DNA of 64,000 nt, taken from contig NW_005199770.1 in NCBI RefSeq assembly GCF_000372725.1, positions 1,051,715-1,115,714 of the forward strand, read 5' to 3'. A program made the translations under genes and the position numbers. This document shows, piece after piece, positions 31,646 to 43,498 of the stretch (position 1 is the first letter of the stretch; each line of letters opens with the position of its first letter). Under the pieces are notes generated by a model. It had not been told where the DNA came from, did no database searches, and saw only the letters and a program-made list of their open reading frames with translations. Origin of the DNA: Emiliania huxleyi CCMP1516 (lineage: Eukaryota; Haptophyta; Isochrysidales; Noelaerhabdaceae).

Positions 31646-34600
31646 ATGGACGCGCCGGCCTTGCACCTCGCATCGAGCGTCTTCATAGTCCCGGGCGCGG
31701 CCACAACGTATGACGACCCGCCTGCGTCACCGCTGCCCCCGCTGCTGCCTCCTGCTCCGCCGTCTCCGCCGTCGCTGCCACCGCTGCCGCCGCCATCGTA
31801 TCACCTTGGAAACGATGGGCAGGCATGCGGCTCCGTGTGCTCTGACTTGGGTGGCTCCTGCGATGCCGACATGCCTGAACTCAACGCGACAGAGATTGTG
31901 ATCGCTTACGCTGAGCATGGAATCTCGTGCACTGCGGTAGCTGGTGGCTGGGGGATCAACCCAACCGTATCCGGATCGACCTGCTACTACAGCCGGAGCG
32001 GCAGCAGCTACTCTGGTTGCAACGAATGTCCTGATTGGAACAGCTTTTGCTACTCTGGCTACCGGCTGCTTTGCTATTGTGCCGCCGTACCGTCCGCTCC
32101 GCCCGCTCCACCATCGCCGCCGCCTTCCCCGCCTTCCCCGCCGTCTCCGCCACCTTCGCCGCCCTGCCCGCTCACCGGGCCCTACAGTGACATGTACATC
32201 GATGTAGCGTACGGTGGCTATTGCTTTCCGGAGGTGAACGCAGCGACTTTGGAAGAAGCAACCGTTGCAGTGATGGCGCAGGAATACTGCAACGGCATCA
32301 CGTACGAGCCTTACAATTTGCGCTACACGGGCCGTGCTGGCACGAGGCTGTTTGGCTCAACAAGTGGAAGCAGGTTTATCAGCTGGCTGGTCGAGTGTCC
32401 GCTGCCGCCGTCACTCCCACCGCCGGCACTCCCACCGCCGCCGCCGTCGGCGCCGCCGCCACCGCCGCTGTCGCCGCCTCCTCCCGCAACACCGCCTCTG
32501 CCACCATCCCCGCCGCCGCTGCCGCCGCTGCCCCCTGTTCGGCCTGGGGAGACTCACGCTGCGACGGAGAATGAGCTTCGGAACCTGATTGCTGAAGCAG
32601 TGAGCACGGGCCAGGACGCGGTGATCCTGCTGGCCCCGGGCGCCCACATCAGGTTGGGATCCACGCCGCCGTCGCCGCCACCGCCGTCGCCGCCACCGCC
32701 ATTGTCGCCGCCGCCGCCGCCATTGTCGCCACCGCTGCCGCCGCCTTTTGTGGTCTCTGGGGGCTGCAGCTACCAAACAGGCTTTCTCGGCGGTTTGGAG
32801 TACCTCGCCGCCGGCTTCACCGCCTCAGGAGCGCCGTACTATCGCGACGCCTCGTCCTCGCATTACATCTACTGGGATCCTTCTTGCAATGGTGGCGGTG
32901 AACGTTCCACATGGCTTTTTCAATCTATTGCTCCGAGCACCACTGAATGGAACGCCCTCGATGGGGCGGGATCCTGCACTGCAGACGCCTACCTTTTCTC
33001 TGACGACAGGTCCTCGCCGCCGCTCGGCGCAGGATGGCAGGTTTTTTGTGGCAACTTTGGCACCTTTGTACACACGATTCTGACGCTGGCAGTGCCCTCG
33101 CCGTCTCCTCCGCCTCTGCCGCCGTCTCCTCCGCCTCTTCCACCGTCACCGCCCTCGCTGCCGCCTTCTCCGCCGACGCCACCACGCTCGCCGCTGTGCA
33201 TCAACGCGGTAGCCTTTGACGGGACCGACTTTTACGTCAATGCCAAGGCGCCGGATCACATTGGCGGGAGTCTTGGTCTGACCGTCGCTGCTTGGGTCAA
33301 GCGAAGCAGGTCGGGGAACCAGGGGGATCGGCTGATCGATTTTGGTAATGGGGGAGGGTCCGACAACATAGTGGTCGCATTTCAATACGGAGTGGCGTAT
33401 GATGTCTATCTGGGGTCGACACAGTATTCATTCGCACCCTCTCAAGGCCCGTGCCCGGCTACTCCACCATCCGACAGATGGGTCTGCGGAGCGTTCCCAG
33501 TCGACGTGTGGACTCACGTGGCGGTTGTCCACAAGCCGGACGAGACAGTCACGATGTATTGGGACGGCGTACCCAGGGGCTCCGGTTCGTTGCCTCTGCC
33601 GCCTGCGGTCGCACGCTCGGGCTTGTACGTGGGCAAGAGCCACTGGGGGTACGACCCCTACTTTCGAGGCGAGATGCGTGACGTCTTTGTCTTCAACGGC
33701 GCCCTCGATGACGGCGAGCTGCGCGAGCTGCGAGAAGGATCGGTGGTGCCCGCACACACGCCAGCGGTGGAGCCTATCGCTCACAGTCAGTGCTTTCCGC
33801 CGCTGCCGCCGTATCCGCCTGAGATGGCACCAACGCCGCCTCCGCTGCCGCTGTCCTACCACGGCTGGGAAAGTTTCCCTGATGCGGGTAGGTGTGAGAG
33901 CAATCTCGACAAAGAGATATGCGATGAGCAGGCTGCCTCGCAGTGCTCCCTTGAGCACTGCATCGACTCTTGCACAGAAATTCATCCGAACACGACGAAC
34001 GTCGAGTACCACTGCTATCATCCCTTCGACTGCAAGTGCTACTGCCAGTCTGCCTGCGAGTGCATGGAGGGTGTGGGCGAAACAAGCACGTGGGCGCGCG
34101 TGGGCACTCTTGTGCTTCCGGGGAGGTGCGACGGATACGACGACGAGACACGCCGCGCCTCAGAGGTGCTCGACTCATCGCTTGAATGCAGCGCTAACAT
34201 CTCGCTTGAGATTCGCAGCCGCGGAGTCGGCGCGACCCTCGACGGACAGCGTCGTTCGCGGCTCTTCTCCCTCTCCGGCGGCTGCAGTCTCACCCTCCGA
34301 GGGCTGACGCTCGTCAACGGCTACTCCGAGAACGGCGGCGGGGCCATCCAAGGGTCCGGTGCGGGGTCTCTCAAACTGGCCGACTCGAGCATCAAGGATT
34401 CCGAGTCCGGTGAAGATGGCGGCGGCATCGCCATGGCCGAGAGCGGAGATGTCGAGCTCGAGAGGTCGAGCCTCTCTGGCTGCCGCGCGAAGGGCGACGG
34501 CGGCGGCATCTCGATCCGGCAGAGCGGCGCGCTTGCGCTCACCGATAGCTCGAGCATTGCCGATTGCTCCGCCGGCGCCAATGGCGGCGGCATCGCCATG

Positions 34601-37600
34601 GCCGAAAGTGGTAAGCTTTCGCTGTCCGACAGCGCCGTGACGAGCAGCACGGCCGAGAGACGCGGCGGCGGAGACAAGTTCGAGAGTGCCACGAGTATTG
34701 CAACCCTCGTGCGGTCCAATCTGAGCAACAACCGAGCCAGCACAGCCTCGGCCTTCTTCTATAGCGGCTGGCCCTCCGATTCCATGCAGGGCTCGGTGGA
34801 CGACTCGATCTTTGTGAGCAACATCGCGGTCAGAGATGGAGTCACTATCCTGGCGAACTCCGAGATAAGCTGGTTCCCCTGCCCTCTCGGCGAATGGATG
34901 CCCACCCGTGGCGCATTCGAGGGCGACGTGCTCGGCTGCAACGCCTGCCCTGAGAGGTACTACGGCGACGCCACCAACCTTGAGACCGCTAGATGCAGCG
35001 GGATTTGCCCGTTCGGTTTCCACTGCGCAGAGAGGACCGTAAACCCGACGCCTTGCGCCGAGGGAACTTACATGCCGCTGCTCGGAGCGTCTAGGGCGGA
35101 GGACTGCCTCAAGTGCCCGCGCGGACAGTACCAGTCGGGGACCGGCCAGGCGAACTGCACCGTCTGCCCTACAGGAACCTACTCGGCCAACATCGGGAGC
35201 TCGAAGTGTGAGGACTGCGAGCCGGGCGGCTTCTGCGAGGTGGTGGACGGGAGCATGGTGCGGCAAGTGTGTCCCGCCGGCAGGTACAACCCGGAAACCA
35301 GGTCCACCTCAATCGAATCGTGCCTTCTCTGCCCTGCCGGCACCTCGGGCTCTAAGACCGGAGCAGACAGCATTGAGACCTGTGAGCCTTGCCGCGCTGG
35401 CAGCTTCGGTCTTGACAGTGGCCTCGCCGAGTGCGGCAGCTGCGCCGGCGGGACCTACCAGAACGACACGGGCGCGACGGGCTGTCGCGACTGCGAGAAA
35501 GGCAGCTACTGCGAGCCGGGCGCGTCGAAGCCGCTGCCGTGCGAGGCTGGCAGCTACTCGCGCGCCACCAACCTCACCGCCGCGAGCGAGTGCACGGCCT
35601 GCCCCACTGGCAGCGCCTGCTCCACGGGCAGCGTCCATCCGACGCCGTGCTCGCCTGGCACTTTCGCCGCACAAGCGGGGCGGTCCGAGTGCGAATCTTG
35701 TCTTCCCGGCACCTCGTCGGATCAAGGCAGCGACGCGTGCGACGCGTGCGAGGCTGGCCGTTACGCCGCCAACGCTGGTCAGGGCCTTTGTGTCCCGTGT
35801 CCTCACCCCCTCAGCTCGGCCAACGGCAGCACCACCTGCTCGTTTTGCATGGACGACTACTACTTGCAGGACACTTTCTCGGACCCGGGCGGCATCTTCA
35901 GATCCCCAACCAAGTACTGCAAGCCTTGCCCGCCACACGCCGACTGCCCGGACGGCACCACCCTCGAGACCCTCGTCGTTCTGCCCGGCTACTGGCGCGC
36001 CAGCTCCTCCTCCGCCGTGCTGACGGCGTGCCGCGCCTTTGGCGGGGGCGACAGGGCAGGCGAGGCGCGATGCGCCGGCAACGAGCGCGGAGCCAAGCAG
36101 GCGTCTCGCCGTTTGGAGGAGGCGGGCTCGAACGAGTACTGCGCTTCGGACTTCAAAGGCCCCGAGTGCCAGCTCTGCGTCGCGGAGAATCACTACCTCG
36201 TCAACGGCGTCAAGTGCGACAAGTGCCTCTCGGTCGGCGGGGCAGCGGGCCGCATCGCCGGCATCGTCCTCTCCCTCTGCGTCGCGTGCGGCCTCGCAGC
36301 GTATTGCTACAGCAGGACTGATTGGCGGGAGAAGTCCTGCGTCGGCCCTCCGCTCCGCTTTGCCGACCGCACTGTCGTCTACTACGTCGGTATGGGCCTG
36401 ACAGCCAAGATGAAGATCCTCTTCAGCTTCTGGCAGGTCTGCATCGTCCTCTCGACCACCTACTCGGCGCGGCTGCCGGAGGAGTACACGGGCTGGACCG
36501 ATGCGGTGTCCAAAGCCGTCGCCATCGATTGGTCTGGTGTATTCCTGCCGGCGCAGTGCCTCTCGTACCGGTCCCGCCTCGTCGCCATCGCTGTCTCTCC
36601 CATCGGCCTGATCGCGTTGTTTCTGCTTGCGGGCATAGGGCGTCGGCTCCATGCTCGCTGGCGTGCTGGGGGCAGCAGCAAGAGCAGTGCTCAGACGGAT
36701 AGTGGCGAAGCATCGTTCAGCGCGACCCGGCGCCTTGAGAGCTTCTCCGCCGCCTCCGCCGCATCGACGATGACAGTGCTCTCAGTGATGTCCACAGAGG
36801 AGTCACAGGTGTCGACTTCGCTGATATCTTGGCGAGCGGAGGCAGCCCTCGGCGTGCTCGACCTCACGCCGGCCTGCCTCGTGCTGATCTTCTGCTTTGT
36901 CCCGTCCATCAGCGCCTCCATATTCCGTTCGTGGAGCTGCCAGGCGCCGCACTTGGCTCATCCCGTTGCCTTTCACTGCTGTCGCCTCACTGCTTGTGGT
37001 GTCGCTCAATAGGCGTACACCACTTCTCGGCCCGATGAGCCGCTGGAGCAGATCAGCTACATGCGGCAGGACGCGAGCGTCGAGTGCGGCACTGAGGACC
37101 ACGGGCCCATCAAGAATCTCGCCATTGGCTTCATCGTCCTCTGGCCGCTCGGCTCGCTCGTCCTCTACTCCTCGCTCCTCATCGTTTGCTACAAGCCGCT
37201 GCAGGCCAAGGCGCGGACTGCGCTCACGCGCGCCACCGCTTTCCTCCACCGGGAGTACGAGCTGACCTACTTCTGGTGGGAGGCGCTCGAGCTGGCGCGC
37301 AAGCTCGTGCTGACTGGCGCGGTGCTGCTGATACCGGAGGAGCGCGCCTTTGTTCGCCTCGTGGTCGCGACCCTCATTTGCTCCTTCTACGCCGTCGCGC
37401 TTGCCGCCGTGCGGCCGTACAAGCGGATCGAGGATAATTGCCTCGCCGTCGCCATGGGCTTCGTGCTCCTCCTCCTCTTCCTGGGCGCCAACTGGACAAC
37501 CATCTTCCTCGGCATCGAGGAGCGGTACCCGGAGGCAGATCCCTTCGCCATCCTCGGCTTCGGCAAGCTCAACGTGATCGTGAACACGATGATCGCCCTC

Positions 37601-39077
37601 GTCGCCATCACGCTCGTGTTCTTCTTCGTCGCCGGCATCGTCGCCGCCCGCCGCTTCGCCGAGGTCCCCACGATTCGGCTCGTCTCGACCAACCAGAGGC
37701 CCGAGCTGACGGTGGCGAAAGGCATCACGTGGCATCTCTTCAACAGCCACATCTGGAGCACCGGTCAAGACGCCGTCGCCGTCATCAAGAAGCAGCTGAT
37801 GCTGCTGCTGCCCGGCGTAAAAGTCTTCGTCGATGTCGATGACCTCGAAGACATCGGGGCGCTCGAGGAGTACATCCGGCACTCGCAGGCGATCCTCATC
37901 TTCCTCTCGCAGGGCTACTTCCGCTCCAAGGCGCTACCCCTCCCCCTCCGCCCGCTACTCTCCCCGCAGCACTGAACGCCTCACCTCCCGCTTTCCCGCG
38001 CCGCAGAACTGCCTCCGGGAGGTTCGCTCGTCGCTCGAGATGAACAAACCGCTGATCTTAGTGCAGGAGATGGACCCGGCCAAGGGCGGAGGGACGCTGG
38101 CGGTGTTGCGGGCCGAATGCCCCGAGGGCCTGCAGCCGGCCATATTCGATCAGGACCGGCCGCACACAGCGTGGATGCGCATCAAGGAATTCCAGCGTGT
38201 CTCCCTCAAGCTCATCGCCGAGGCAACACCAGGCCGCGGTGGCTCCGCAGACCCTCTCTGTCCAGGAGACCGTCTCCGCTTGTGCTAGGCGCTGCTCCTC
38301 TGCTCGCCCGCCTTCTCGCAGATGGTCTCCCTCCCGCTCTGCGTGCCGGGCGAGCCGCGGATCCGGTCGTTCGCCTTTGCCAAGCAGGTGCTCCCCGCCC
38401 GGCTACTGGCGCGCCAGCAACACCAGCGCGGGCGCTGACGCGAGTGACCTTGCCAAGCAGGTGCGCGTGTGGGCCTCGCCGGCCAACGCGGGCGCAGAGC
38501 GGCTCGCAAACGAGCTCGCCTCTGCTTTTGCCGGCCTCTCGGTCTCGACCTCCGACACTCCGGAGCAAGCGACACACATGCTCCTTTACCTCAACGAGGA
38601 AACGTGGTCGGACGAGCGGCTGGGCGAGCAGGTCAAACAGGCGCGCGCGGACAAGCTCCCGATCGTGATGGCGCACGAGAACGACCCCACGCGCGGCGGC
38701 TGCTTGTTCGCCAAGTTTTTCGAGACCACGCCGCAGGAGCTCATTGCTGGCGGCCTCTACAGCAGCCAGGTCGCGCGCTCGTGCTTTCCGGGACGCCACC
38801 ACGAGGCGCGCGCAAATCCCATCGTCGCGTCGCGAGGGTGGTCACGTTACATCATCCATGCTCTCTGCAGGTGTCGCTCGTGCTTGTTGCAAAGAGCCTC
38901 GGCGCGACTCCCACAAAGGCGCAGGTGGACCTCCGTCGTTCGGGCAGCTTCCTCCGACGCACTCTGGGCGTCCTCCGCTCCTCGAGCGTCGGTTCCGTCA
39001 GCACGGTGGAGCCAGAGGCCGAGCCGTCCGAGGCCGAGCCTTCCGAGGCCGAGCCGTCGGCACAGCACCACGTGTAG
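31646..39077 (+). CDS. Giant TIR-domain membrane receptor, paralog 2
   Basis: About 2348 residues from the ATG at 31646; the frame is open further 5' and the real start is unresolved. Exons: 31646-36943, 37013-37930, 38007-38222, 38289-38387, 38461-38769, 38871-39077; all phases close. Order: short Pro-rich start; a Cys-rich domain (GSVCSDLGGSC...CNECPDWNSFC); further modules between Pro linkers; a LamG/concanavalin-like domain (VAFDGTDFYV...GLTVAAWVKR, WTHVAVVHK); a Cys-rich insert; a beta-helix; GCC2/GCC3 repeats; about eight TM helices (with the final one or two coded at 36840-36943 and the rest after 37013); a TIR domain (~2007-2150; HLFNSHIW, FVDVDDLEDIG, FLSQGYF, NCLREV); and a complete second TIR-like domain (VRVWASPANAGAE, ATHMLLYLNEETW, PIVMAHENDPTRGGC, FFETTPQELI). 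The tail repeats SEAEP. Membrane and TIR halves are collinear with paralog 1; ectodomains are not. Confidence 0.82.
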
Positions 39078-39675
39078 AGCGGCGCAGCACCGCATGCAGA
39101 GCGGCGCTGGCCTGCTGCGCAGCTCTCTGCGACTTTGGGGGGTGACTAGTGGGGGGAGGAGGCACTGCGAGGGGAGAAGGGGGGGGGGGGGGGGTGGACT
39201 GCTTGCAGTGAGCGTGAGGGAGGTTTGGTCGTGCTATGCGGTGTGTGGTGTGTATGTGTATGTGTATGCTGGATGCGGCGCCAGATTGTCCATGTGTAGG
39301 GTCGCGCGCCACGCTCGGGTGGGGCGCGTAGCCCCCTATTGCCACTGGAGTTTGAGCTTGTTCTTGACTCGTTGTACTGGAGCTATCGTTGTTCTCTTGT
39401 GTTATGTGTTCTCGTGTCTGTGTGCCGTCTTATAGAGTTTTCACGAACGATGCATGAGAGATGAGTGCACGGAGGAGCTCTGTCGGGCTGCGAGTAGCGA
39501 GAGAAAACACTCATCTGCGCAGCGCCTCTCCAGCGCCAGCTCAGCACACAGCAGCACGCTCCGCGCGGCTGGAAGTCCTCGCTCCTGCCTCCTCGGCAGA
39601 CGCCCCACCCGCCACGTCACCAGCCCTCTGCAACACCCTGTTCATCGTACAGTACCCTGCACTCATGCCTCACTT
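39078..39675. other. Convergent intergenic region
   Basis: 3' regions of receptor 2 (+) and the sulfatase (-). It holds a poly-G run at about 39180-39194 and a TG-rich stretch at 39235-39275. Confidence 0.5.
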
Positions 39676-41736
39676 TCAGCCCTCACGGCAGCACAGCTCT
39701 GTCACATTCAGCCGCGCGTTCCGTCTCGGGCAGGCCGGCGACCTCTCGCTCCAGCTGACCACCCGAGGCCCGCGCGCCGTGGCATCGCGCACCAATTGCT
39801 GCAGCCGCCGCCGCATGCGCGCGGTGCGCGCCGGCTCGCGGGCGGCGAGGTCGACGGCCTACATGAAGCGCCATGTGAGAAGCTTCTTCGGGGAAACGCC
39901 CCGACGTCCTGCTTGCGCGACAAGGGTCAGCGGGCCTCAGTCGGGTCGTGCGAGACGCGGTAGAGCTCGGCACGGCCGAGCTCGCACGCACGCAGCCACT
40001 CTGTTACCTACGGCGAGGGTGCCGCCGGGCGTGGAGCCGGGTCAGGGTCCCGCGCGCGAGACACTGTGGCTGCAAGCCAAACACCTCGCCGCCGGGAGCG
40101 GGCCCGTGCGACCGGCTTGGCGTGTCGCCGTACCCCGCGAGCAGCTTCCACTCGCCTGCAGGAAACACTCGCATTCATGCAGCAACGTGATGCTTGACGG
40201 CCTGCCCCGGGGCTTTGCACGCCTTCGCGCAACGCGTACTGCATACCACCGCGCCCCCGGTGCATTGCCCACCATAGTGGCCTGCGTCGGCCAAACGGCC
40301 GCGTGCTGCGCTCGTCGCCTGATGGGGAGCGGGGCGAGTGGGCGAGAGCGAGACGCAACCTAGAGAGCGTCGAGGTTGGATGGTGTGAGTGCACGCGCCG
40401 GCGAGCGCCGCGGCGGCCAGCGGCAGGAGAGAGACGCCGTCGAGCTCGCCCCGCGTGTCCGCGTCGAGAGGGACGCCCGCCGCCTCGACCAACGTGGGCA
40501 GCAGGTCCCACAAATGCACAGGCGTCTGCACCGTCGCCGACTGGCCCCGCGTAAAAGCGGGCCACTGCAGGAACAGCGGCACGCGGATGCCCCCTACAGC
40601 AAGTCACGCCACGCTCACAGCCTGGCGTCGCTCCGGGGTGAGAGCATGCAGCTTCGCCGACCTTCGTAGACGTAGCCCTTGGCGCCGCGCAGCCCTCCGC
40701 TGGAGCCCCATGAGTGGCGCCTGACTCATGCACTCACGCTTTAACACGGCAGATGCGCCACCCGATCGAGTGGCCCAATTAGGTGGCGCCCGCGGTGCTC
40801 CGGCCCGTTGTCAGATGCCAGCGCCACCAAAGTGTCTTCGCGCACGCCCGCCGCGCCTGTCCATGCACCCCCCGTGGTGACGCGCCGGCGCTGTGGGTCG
40901 AGAGACGCGAGCCCCTCATTGTGTCTGCCGAGCTCCGAAAGCAGCCGCCCGATCGCCGTGTCCACCGCCGAGAGGCAGCCATAATAGACCCGGGGAGGCG
41001 CACGCGCCACCCGCCACACGCATCGGCCACCGCCTGCCGGATGTTGGCGGCCTCTGGCGGCAAGATCCGCATCGCCACTGATGCTGTCGCCGCCGCCACT
41101 GGCATCGCCGCCGCTGCCCTCGTACAGCCGCCGGAAGGCGGGCGGCGACCACAGCTGCACCGGCTCGTGCGGCTCCCAGAGCGCGAGATAGGCGAAGAAT
41201 GGCGCGCCGCGCCGCCGACCGCCGCGCAGCCAGCCGCCAAAGGCGGCGACGAGCTGCGACGCTGGAGCATACGACTCGTTGGAGTGATCAAACCCAAAGT
41301 GCGGGGGCGCAAAGCCGTGTCCGGCGCCGCGCCGGCTGAGATGCCACTTGCCTGCGAGTGCGTTTGGGCGTGCGGCACGACACGTGCGTGGGTGCGGGAG
41401 GGGCAGGGCGGGCGTGAGGCGGCGGGCACCGAGGTGAAGGGTCTGGTACCCGCTCGCGCGCAGCAGCGCCGCAATGGTCGTCTCGCCCGCAGCGAGGTGC
41501 ATCGAGCCCGAGCGCTTCGAGAGAAAATCGTAAACGCCGGTGCGGAAAGGTGCGCGGCCCGTGAGCAGTGCAGCGCGTGACGGAGAGCAGTTTGGTGCGC
41601 CGGCGTAAGCCGCCGAGAAGCGGACGCCGCTCCTCGCAAACGCGTCTATGTGCGGCGTGCGGAGGATCGGGTGGCCGAGCACGCCAGCGTCGCCCGCGCC
41701 CGCGTCATCGAGCAGCACCAGGGCCACGTTGGTCAT
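39676..41736 (-). CDS. Type I sulfatase (formylglycine-dependent)
   Basis: About 494 residues. Exons (minus strand): 41430-41736, 40790-41351, 40662-40720, 40395-40593, 40223-40281, 40085-40155, 39936-39980, 39676-39858; phases close throughout, with the exon 4/5 and 6/7 joins the least certain. It starts NVALVLLDDAG (metal-binding Asp pair). Next comes the signature CSPSRAALLTGR, whose Cys becomes formylglycine, then GKWHL, SDNGPE, GGLRGAKGYVYEGGIRVP and a C-terminal (R)EGEWKLLAGY, RVSHDPTE...DLAAREPARTARM. These are the hallmarks of arylsulfatase-like enzymes that hydrolyse sulfate esters. The ATG at 41736 leaves no signal peptide; a stop lies just upstream in frame, so any leader would need an extra exon. 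Likely substrate: sulfated polysaccharide (inference). Confidence 0.9.
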
Positions 41737-41946
41737 CCCTCATCGGTCGCCCGGCACAAACTGGGGCGGCATAGAAACCCGGCGGGCGGCGGCGGGCGGC
41801 GGCGGGCGCTCATCCTACTTTTCTCCTTCTCCTCCCAAAGGCAAAAATAAAAAGAAACCTCAGCAAAGGCGGCAGGGAGGACTCCTACTCGCGGCGAGGC
41901 TGGCGCTGTGCGCCCTCACTGCGCCTCTCACCGTCCCCAGGACGCG
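41737..41946. promoter_or_regulatory. Shared upstream region of sulfatase (-) and small membrane protein (+)
   Basis: 210 bp between divergent start codons, with GGCGGGCGGCGG-type repeats and an A-rich patch (41843-41860). An AG at the end of TCTCACCGTCCCCAG just before the plus-strand ATG could be a 5' UTR intron acceptor. Confidence 0.3.
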
Positions 41947-42225
41947 ATGGCCAAGAAGGCCACGCGCAGGCGTCCGGGCGACACGGCGGACGATAAGGTG
42001 GACGCACCTGCGGCGAGTGGACACGACAAGGTCGCAGAGCCTAAGAGCTGGCTCCTTGGCCGCACTGCTTCGTTCGTGCGCATATTTGTCTTCATGATGT
42101 TCCTAAAGTACATGCAGACGAGCGGCCGCTCCAAGGCAGTCTACGACGCCTACCAGAGTTACTCCGAATATCTCCTCAGCCTCTTTCCAGAGCCCGCCAG
42201 GCCGGACCCCGCAGTCTTTCAGTGA
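41947..42225 (+). CDS. Small single-pass membrane protein, unknown
   Basis: 92 residues, single exon: MAKKATRRRPGDTADDK, a hydrophilic N-terminus, one hydrophobic segment around residues 43-54 (FVRIFVFMMFLKYM), then a short amphipathic tail (KAVYDAYQSYSEYLLSLF). The sequence at the stop (TTTCAGTGAGATG) also reads as a good splice donor, so this could be the first exon of a longer gene, but I see no credible second exon before 42685. Family not recognised. Confidence 0.55.
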   Translation: MAKKATRRRPGDTADDKVDAPAASGHDKVAEPKSWLLGRTASFVRIFVFMMFLKYMQTSGRSKAVYDAYQSYSEYLLSLFPEPARPDPAVFQ

Positions 42226-42685
42226 GATGTTGTGCTGTGGCTGCGGGCGGTGCGGCAGATCTGGTGCTACCGGGAGGAGGTGACGGAGAAGGCAGTTGCG
42301 CCGCACGGCCGTGGACTGCTGTCAATCGTTATATAGGGAGTTCTGACAGGGAGTTTTAGTCGGCGCGGCGGTCTGTGACGGCGCTCATCAGATGCACAGA
42401 GTTTCGTAGCTGTGTTTCTCAGGAAAGCGAAACGTCCTTGTCTAACTCTATTCTGACAAAACTGTCACTGCTGAGGCTAGGCCCCGGCAGCAGCGCGCGC
42501 CGCCTCCAGGTGACCGGGAACACGCGGCGGCTAACCGTAAATAGCCTGCATTGTGCAAGATAGGCGTGTGTGCCGGCCGCGGCGGGGGGAGGGCGAAGCG
42601 GGAGGGAAGGCCTCCGTGACACTGGCGCACCCCTCCCTTGACCCAGACGGAGCCACCGCCGCTCTCTACTCGCTCCCAGCGGAGG
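42226..42685. other. Convergent intergenic region
   Basis: 3' regions of the small membrane protein (+) and TVP23 (-). Nothing else recognised. Confidence 0.5.
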
Positions 42686-43498
42686 CTAGCCCGGCACCTT
42701 TTGCCGCTCGCCCTGCTGCGCGCCTCCCTGCCACAGCCGCATGCCGCGCGCGAGGATCTGGCCGCCGTACTCCTGCGCGACCGAGCCGGACAGCGCGGCG
42801 ATCTTCTTGCGCGCGTCCTTCTTGCACTTGACGTAGCCATACACGTTGATACCCGTCATGCCCAGGCAGACGACCACAAGCACCAGCCAGTGCAGCTTGA
42901 GCGTCAGCACGCAGCCGAGCGCGAGCAGCAGCCACAGCGCGGGCGCGACGAAGAGGGCGGTCCAGAAGACGGTCGAGTCGGTCGCGTGCACGAACCGCTG
43001 CTCCTCGAACGACTCGAACCTCCAGTGCGAGCGCCCGCTCGCCTCGTCCACCTCGTTCCACCACCGGAGCCCGACGAGCAGCCGCCCCGTCACATTCTTG
43101 ACGGTCCACAGGTCGAGAGCTGACAGCATCACCACCGCGACAAAGGTCGGCACGTACTCCGAGCCGGTGAACAGGCCGGGTATAAGGTACACGAGCAGCG
43201 CGAGCGCCTTGAAGCCGACATGAGCGGCGCAAATCCGTGTGCGCGGGCCGCGCGGGCCGGCCTGCGGCATGCCCACTCCTGACATCGCCTCCGCCGGCCT
43301 CGCCGCGGAGCCAAAGCCCGCCGAGGCGTAGCTGCTGTTTGTGGCTGTGGCTGCGTAGCTGCTGCTGCCGTTACCGGAAGCGGCCGAGCCTCCGTAGGCG
43401 TTGGAGGCCAAGCTCGAGCCGGGAGCCTGCGCCAGCTGCGCCATGAAGCCTTCCGCGTCGGCTGAGCCGAGGGACGGCGCGACGTAACCTCCGCTCAT
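42686..43498 (-). CDS. TVP23: TVP23/ECHIDNA-type Golgi membrane protein
   Basis: 270 residues, single exon, ATG at 43498. After a Ser/Gly/Ala-rich N-terminus (1-85) come four hydrophobic segments in the arrangement of the TVP23/FAM18 family. The family core is KNVTGRLLVGLRWWNEVDE, then SHWRFES, TDSTVFWTALFVAPALW, LKLHWLVLVVVCLGMTGIN and VYGYVKCKKDA. The family acts in trans-Golgi vesicle trafficking (ECHIDNA in plants, Tvp23 in yeast). The length is close to that of homologs apart from the extended N-terminus. Confidence 0.93.
   Translation of the reverse strand: MSGGYVAPSLGSADAEGFMAQLAQAPGSSLASNAYGGSAASGNGSSSYAATATNSSYASAGFGSAARPAEAMSGVGMPQAGPRGPRTRICAAHVGFKALALLVYLIPGLFTGSEYVPTFVAVVMLSALDLWTVKNVTGRLLVGLRWWNEVDEASGRSHWRFESFEEQRFVHATDSTVFWTALFVAPALWLLLALGCVLTLKLHWLVLVVVCLGMTGINVYGYVKCKKDARKKIAALSGSVAQEYGGQILARGMRLWQGGAQQGERQKVPG

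Noticed and set aside
39454..40363. Two overlapping plus-strand ORFs in this interval
   Set aside because: They are antisense to the last exons of the sulfatase, whose phases and motifs are clear.
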